Assembly: GCA_964617955.1 (NCBI GenBank)
Contig: CAZTXB010000024.1
Span: forward strand, 1-34,592
Origin: JABWCE01 sp964617955
Lineage (GTDB): Bacteria > Bacteroidota > Bacteroidia > NS11-12g > UBA9320
Length of the DNA: 34,592 bases
Direction: 5' to 3'
Part shown: positions 32,344-34,592 of the stretch, piece by piece
Layout of the letters: the number at the start of each line of letters is the position of its first letter
How positions within the stretch are numbered: position 1 is the first letter of the stretch
Notes under the pieces: generated by a model
Database searches by the model: none
The model's input: the letters and a program-made list of their open reading frames with translations, nothing else
What the model was told of the DNA's origin: nothing
Made by a program: the position numbers and the translations under genes

Positions 32344-33642
32344 ATGCCTTCCATAGAAGAAATTTACCAATGTTATACCGACTGTAATTATGAGGTGTCG
32401 ACCGATACGCGAAAAATTGAAGCCGGTTCCATGTTTTTCGCCCTAAAGGGGGTAAACTTTGATGCCAATACTTTTGCCGGAGAAGCACTTGAAAAAGGTG
32501 CGAAATGGGTAGTGATTGACAATGAAAATTACAGCCGGTCGTCCGGTACCTTACTGGTTGAAAACACCTTAGATACATTACAGAAACTTGCCAACTTTCG
32601 CCGCCGAAAGCTGAAAATCCCTTTCATAGGCATAGGAGGGAGCAATGGCAAAACCACAACCAAAGAGCTCTTGCATTCCGTGCTCTCTCAAACATTCAAA
32701 ACTTACAGTACGCCGGGAAATTTTAATAACCACATTGGAGTTCCCTTAACCCTGCTCTCAATAAGGCCTGAAATACAGATGGCCGTCATAGAGCTAGGTG
32801 CTAATAGAATCGGCGATATTGAAGAACTCTGTCAGATTGCAGAACCGGATTTCGGACTCATTACCAATATTGGCAAAGAGCACTTGGAAGGTTTTGGAAG
32901 CTTAGAAGGGGTGGCAAAAGCAGAGAGCGAATTGTATTATCATCTGTTAAAAAACAATGGATTGGCCTTTGTAAACAAAGACGACGAATGGCTTTGTCGC
33001 ATGGCTACCCGACTGCAAAAAAAGGAATTTTACTCCGTTAAGGATGCCTCAGTGCATACCTATGCAAAACCTATTATCGACTTTCCACAAATTGAATTAG
33101 AGTACAAAGGACTCTCCATACAAAGCAGTCTTACAGGCAGCTATAACCTTGAAAATATTTTGGCTGCTGTAGCGGTGGCCCAACATTTTAAGCTGGAACC
33201 CAATAAGATAAAAGCCGGCATAGAAGCGTATTATCCAAAAAACAAGCGTTCGGAAATTATAAAAAAGGGGAATACCCTTATATTTTTAGATGCCTACAAC
33301 GCCAACCCCAGCAGCATGGAAAAGGCACTCGAAAATTTTGCCAGGTTTAACTTTCCAAAGAAAATAGCGGTATTGGGCGATATGTTTGAGATGGGCGAAC
33401 ATGCCGAGCATGAACATGAGTTAATTTATAATTATGCCTCTGCTATAAATTTCGATCATTTGTTTGTAGCCGGTGAACATTTTAAGAAACAAGCTTTATC
33501 CCATGGTAAAGATGGTTTTAATACAGCAAAAGAAATCAATGTGCTGTTAAAAGACTTAGATTTGAATAATACCGCTATTTTTATAAAAGGTAGCCGTGGA
33601 ATGGCAATGGAAAATGTATTAGATGAAATAATAAAAGTTTAA
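32344..33642 (+). CDS. murF: UDP-N-acetylmuramoyl-tripeptide--D-alanyl-D-alanine ligase
   Basis: A 432-residue Mur ligase. The N-terminal substrate domain has VSTDTRKIEAGSMFFALKG (18-36), typical of MurF; the ATP loop is GIGGSNGKTTTKELL (96-110), then PGNFNNHIGVPLTLL and ELGANRIGDIEEL. The C-terminal domain has FLDAYNANPSSMEKAL and AVLGDMFEMGEHAEHEH, both diagnostic of MurF. It adds D-Ala-D-Ala to UDP-MurNAc-tripeptide. It is expressed from a promoter 7 nt upstream of its ATG. Confidence 0.97.
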   Translation: MPSIEEIYQCYTDCNYEVSTDTRKIEAGSMFFALKGVNFDANTFAGEALEKGAKWVVIDNENYSRSSGTLLVENTLDTLQKLANFRRRKLKIPFIGIGGSNGKTTTKELLHSVLSQTFKTYSTPGNFNNHIGVPLTLLSIRPEIQMAVIELGANRIGDIEELCQIAEPDFGLITNIGKEHLEGFGSLEGVAKAESELYYHLLKNNGLAFVNKDDEWLCRMATRLQKKEFYSVKDASVHTYAKPIIDFPQIELEYKGLSIQSSLTGSYNLENILAAVAVAQHFKLEPNKIKAGIEAYYPKNKRSEIIKKGNTLIFLDAYNANPSSMEKALENFARFNFPKKIAVLGDMFEMGEHAEHEHELIYNYASAINFDHLFVAGEHFKKQALSHGKDGFNTAKEINVLLKDLDLNNTAIFIKGSRGMAMENVLDEIIKV

Positions 33643-33659
33643 TCACGTGCAGGAAAATG

Positions 33660-33701
33660 TTCAATTCTCAATTCTCGATGTTCAATGCTCAATATTCAAT
33701 A
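33660..33701 (+). repeat. Six tandem 7-bp units (YTCRATN)
   Basis: Starting at 33660 the sequence divides into six consecutive heptads that fit YTCRATN, all beginning TTC or CTC and reading AAT or GAT in the middle, with the last base varying T, T, G, G, A, A. It lies 17 bp past the murF stop in the gap before rsmE. Similar low-complexity CAAT repeats are seen between genes in Bacteroidota; the role is unknown. Confidence 0.6.
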
Positions 33702-33795
33702 ACGCGACAAGCAAATTTTTCGATGCCAAATATTCGCGAGTCAGCCTTCGCAGTTAACAAGAGAGAAATGGTATGTTTTTACGTTGTGCACTAAC

Positions 33796-34554
33796 ATGGA
33801 ACTCTTTTTCAGTAACGAAATTTTTGAAACCCACCTTTTTCTAAAGACTGAGGAAAGCGGCCATTGTATTAAGGTGCTTCGAAAAAACAGCGGAGATGTA
33901 ATAAAAGTTATTGATGGTAAAGGGAATTTATACGAAGGCCCCATTGAAATTGAAAATAAGAATAAACCTTTAAAAGTTCATATACTTTCCAAAACTCATT
34001 TTGAAGCTTCAAAATTTCAATCCTGTTTTCATTTGGCTATTGCGCCAACAAAAAGTGCCGACCGCATGGAATGGCTGGTTGAAAAGGCCATAGAGCTGGG
34101 AATAGGCTCCATCACTTTTTTGCAGTGCGAACATAGCGAAAGATCCAATCTGCGACTGGACAGAATTGAAAAAATAGCCATCTCGGCCTTAAAACAAAGC
34201 CAACAATACTGGCTCCCCAAAATGACTTCACCAATCCCTTTTAAAAAATATCTGGAACAATGCTCTAGGGATCAAAATAGTTTTATCGCTTTTTGTTCTG
34301 ATGGAGAGAAAATTGAATTTGGTTCGAACGCATCCCTCAACCATCTAGGTGAAAAATCGGGACAAGCTCTTGAAAGGGGGGCTGCTAGCGCACGAATATT
34401 AATAGGCCCGGAAGGAGATTTTTCGGAAACAGAAATTGGATTAGCTTTAGAAAATGGGTTTAAACCTGTTTCATTAGGTGCCTCAAGACTGAGAACAGAA
34501 ACGGCTGCTTTATATGCCTGCGCGGTTTATCGGGGTATAAATAGGGCCTGCTGA
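33796..34554 (+). CDS. rsmE: 16S rRNA m3U1498 methyltransferase
   Basis: A 252-residue RsmE (SPOUT fold) that methylates U1498 of 16S rRNA. N-terminal PUA-like part (HCIKVLRKNSGDVIKVIDGK, near 23-42) is followed by the SPOUT domain with ILIGPEGDFSETEIGLALEN and VSLGASRLRTETAAL, the SAM-binding knot. ATG at 33796 is chosen over a TTG at 33784. The last codons, AAT AGG GCC TGC TGA, lie in the repeat element: the residues after Asn, and the stop, are encoded by the terminal inverted repeat of MITE-like copy 3. The original C-terminus was therefore probably altered by that insertion; the lost part should be short. Confidence 0.93.
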   Translation: MELFFSNEIFETHLFLKTEESGHCIKVLRKNSGDVIKVIDGKGNLYEGPIEIENKNKPLKVHILSKTHFEASKFQSCFHLAIAPTKSADRMEWLVEKAIELGIGSITFLQCEHSERSNLRLDRIEKIAISALKQSQQYWLPKMTSPIPFKKYLEQCSRDQNSFIAFCSDGEKIEFGSNASLNHLGEKSGQALERGAASARILIGPEGDFSETEIGLALENGFKPVSLGASRLRTETAALYACAVYRGINRAC

Positions 34555-34592
34555 AAAACACTTAAAGGCTTGATATGATGAGGTTCATTAAA
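34544..34592 (-). mobile_element. MITE-like element, copy 3 (partial, cut by window end)
   Basis: Starts with GGGCCTGCTGAAAAA, flanked by TA at 34542-34543, and matches the reverse complement of the right end of copy 1 (378-392 and inward): GGGCCTGCTGAAAAACACTT is identical in both, and TTGATATGAT further in is also shared. It is therefore in inverted orientation relative to copies 1 and 2. The rest lies beyond the window. It overlaps the last codons of rsmE. Confidence 0.75.

Noticed and set aside
33660..33701. CRISPR array
   Set aside because: Units are 7 bp with no spacers and there are no cas genes.

Overview
This 34.6 kb window reads as a piece of a Bacteroidota chromosome. The evidence is two secreted proteins with Por-type (type IX secretion, T9SS) C-terminal sorting domains, an S46 dipeptidyl-peptidase, the etfB-etfA-bifunctional nuclease cluster, a TIGR02757 protein, a LuxC-like acyl-CoA reductase, KDO (LPS) synthesis, and exact matches to the Bacteroidota -7 promoter motif TAnnTTTG in front of ten genes. 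Shine-Dalgarno sites are essentially absent and several genes start with TTG or GTG. I cannot place it below phylum level from sequence reading alone. Gene density is high: 36 protein genes on both strands. I found no rRNA, tRNA, CRISPR array, transposase or prophage gene.

Layout. 1-428 holds a non-coding MITE-like element (copy 1). 429-3393 (minus) is etfB-etfA-bfn followed by a membrane protein with its own promoter. 3440-4223 (plus) is a TPR protein and a hotdog thioesterase, divergent from etfB. 4384-6526 (minus) is a T9SS cargo protein and an SDR oxidoreductase. 6642-10848 (plus) is an MlaE/MlaF lipid ABC transporter pair, an S46 peptidase and a small membrane protein. 10866-11230 is MITE-like copy 2. 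11251-14245 (minus) is dapB-lepB-fmt. 14319-15329 (plus) is mltG, convergent with an L,D-transpeptidase-like gene. 15351-19774 (minus) also holds an NHL/PKD T9SS cargo protein, purC and a LuxC-like reductase. 19955-24908 (plus) is ykuK-like, tonB-like, ruvX, def, a UbiA prenyltransferase, maf, a transaldolase-type aldolase and a polyprenol-phosphate glycosyltransferase. 24949-28329 (minus) is metB-like, prsW-like, TIGR02757 and kdsB. 28442-32252 (minus) is an M1 peptidase fused to an apparent outer-membrane barrel, plus a LolD-like ATPase. 32344-34554 (plus) is murF and rsmE. 34544-34592 is the start of MITE-like copy 3.

The genes are mostly core metabolism and cell-envelope maintenance: peptidoglycan (murF, mltG, dapB, L,D-transpeptidase), LPS (kdsB), lipid and lipoprotein traffic (mlaEF, lolD-like, UbiA, glycosyltransferase) and protein maturation (fmt, def, lepB). 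The least explained signal is the dispersed element family. Three copies share a 15-bp terminal inverted repeat, are flanked by TA, lie at gene 3' ends, and carry a conserved left module whose hairpin shows a compensatory base-pair change between copies. Copy 3 supplies the last codons and the stop of rsmE. Other points worth following are the very short promoter-to-start distances, a LytTR-like direct repeat upstream of a T9SS gene, and the M1 peptidase/barrel fusion.
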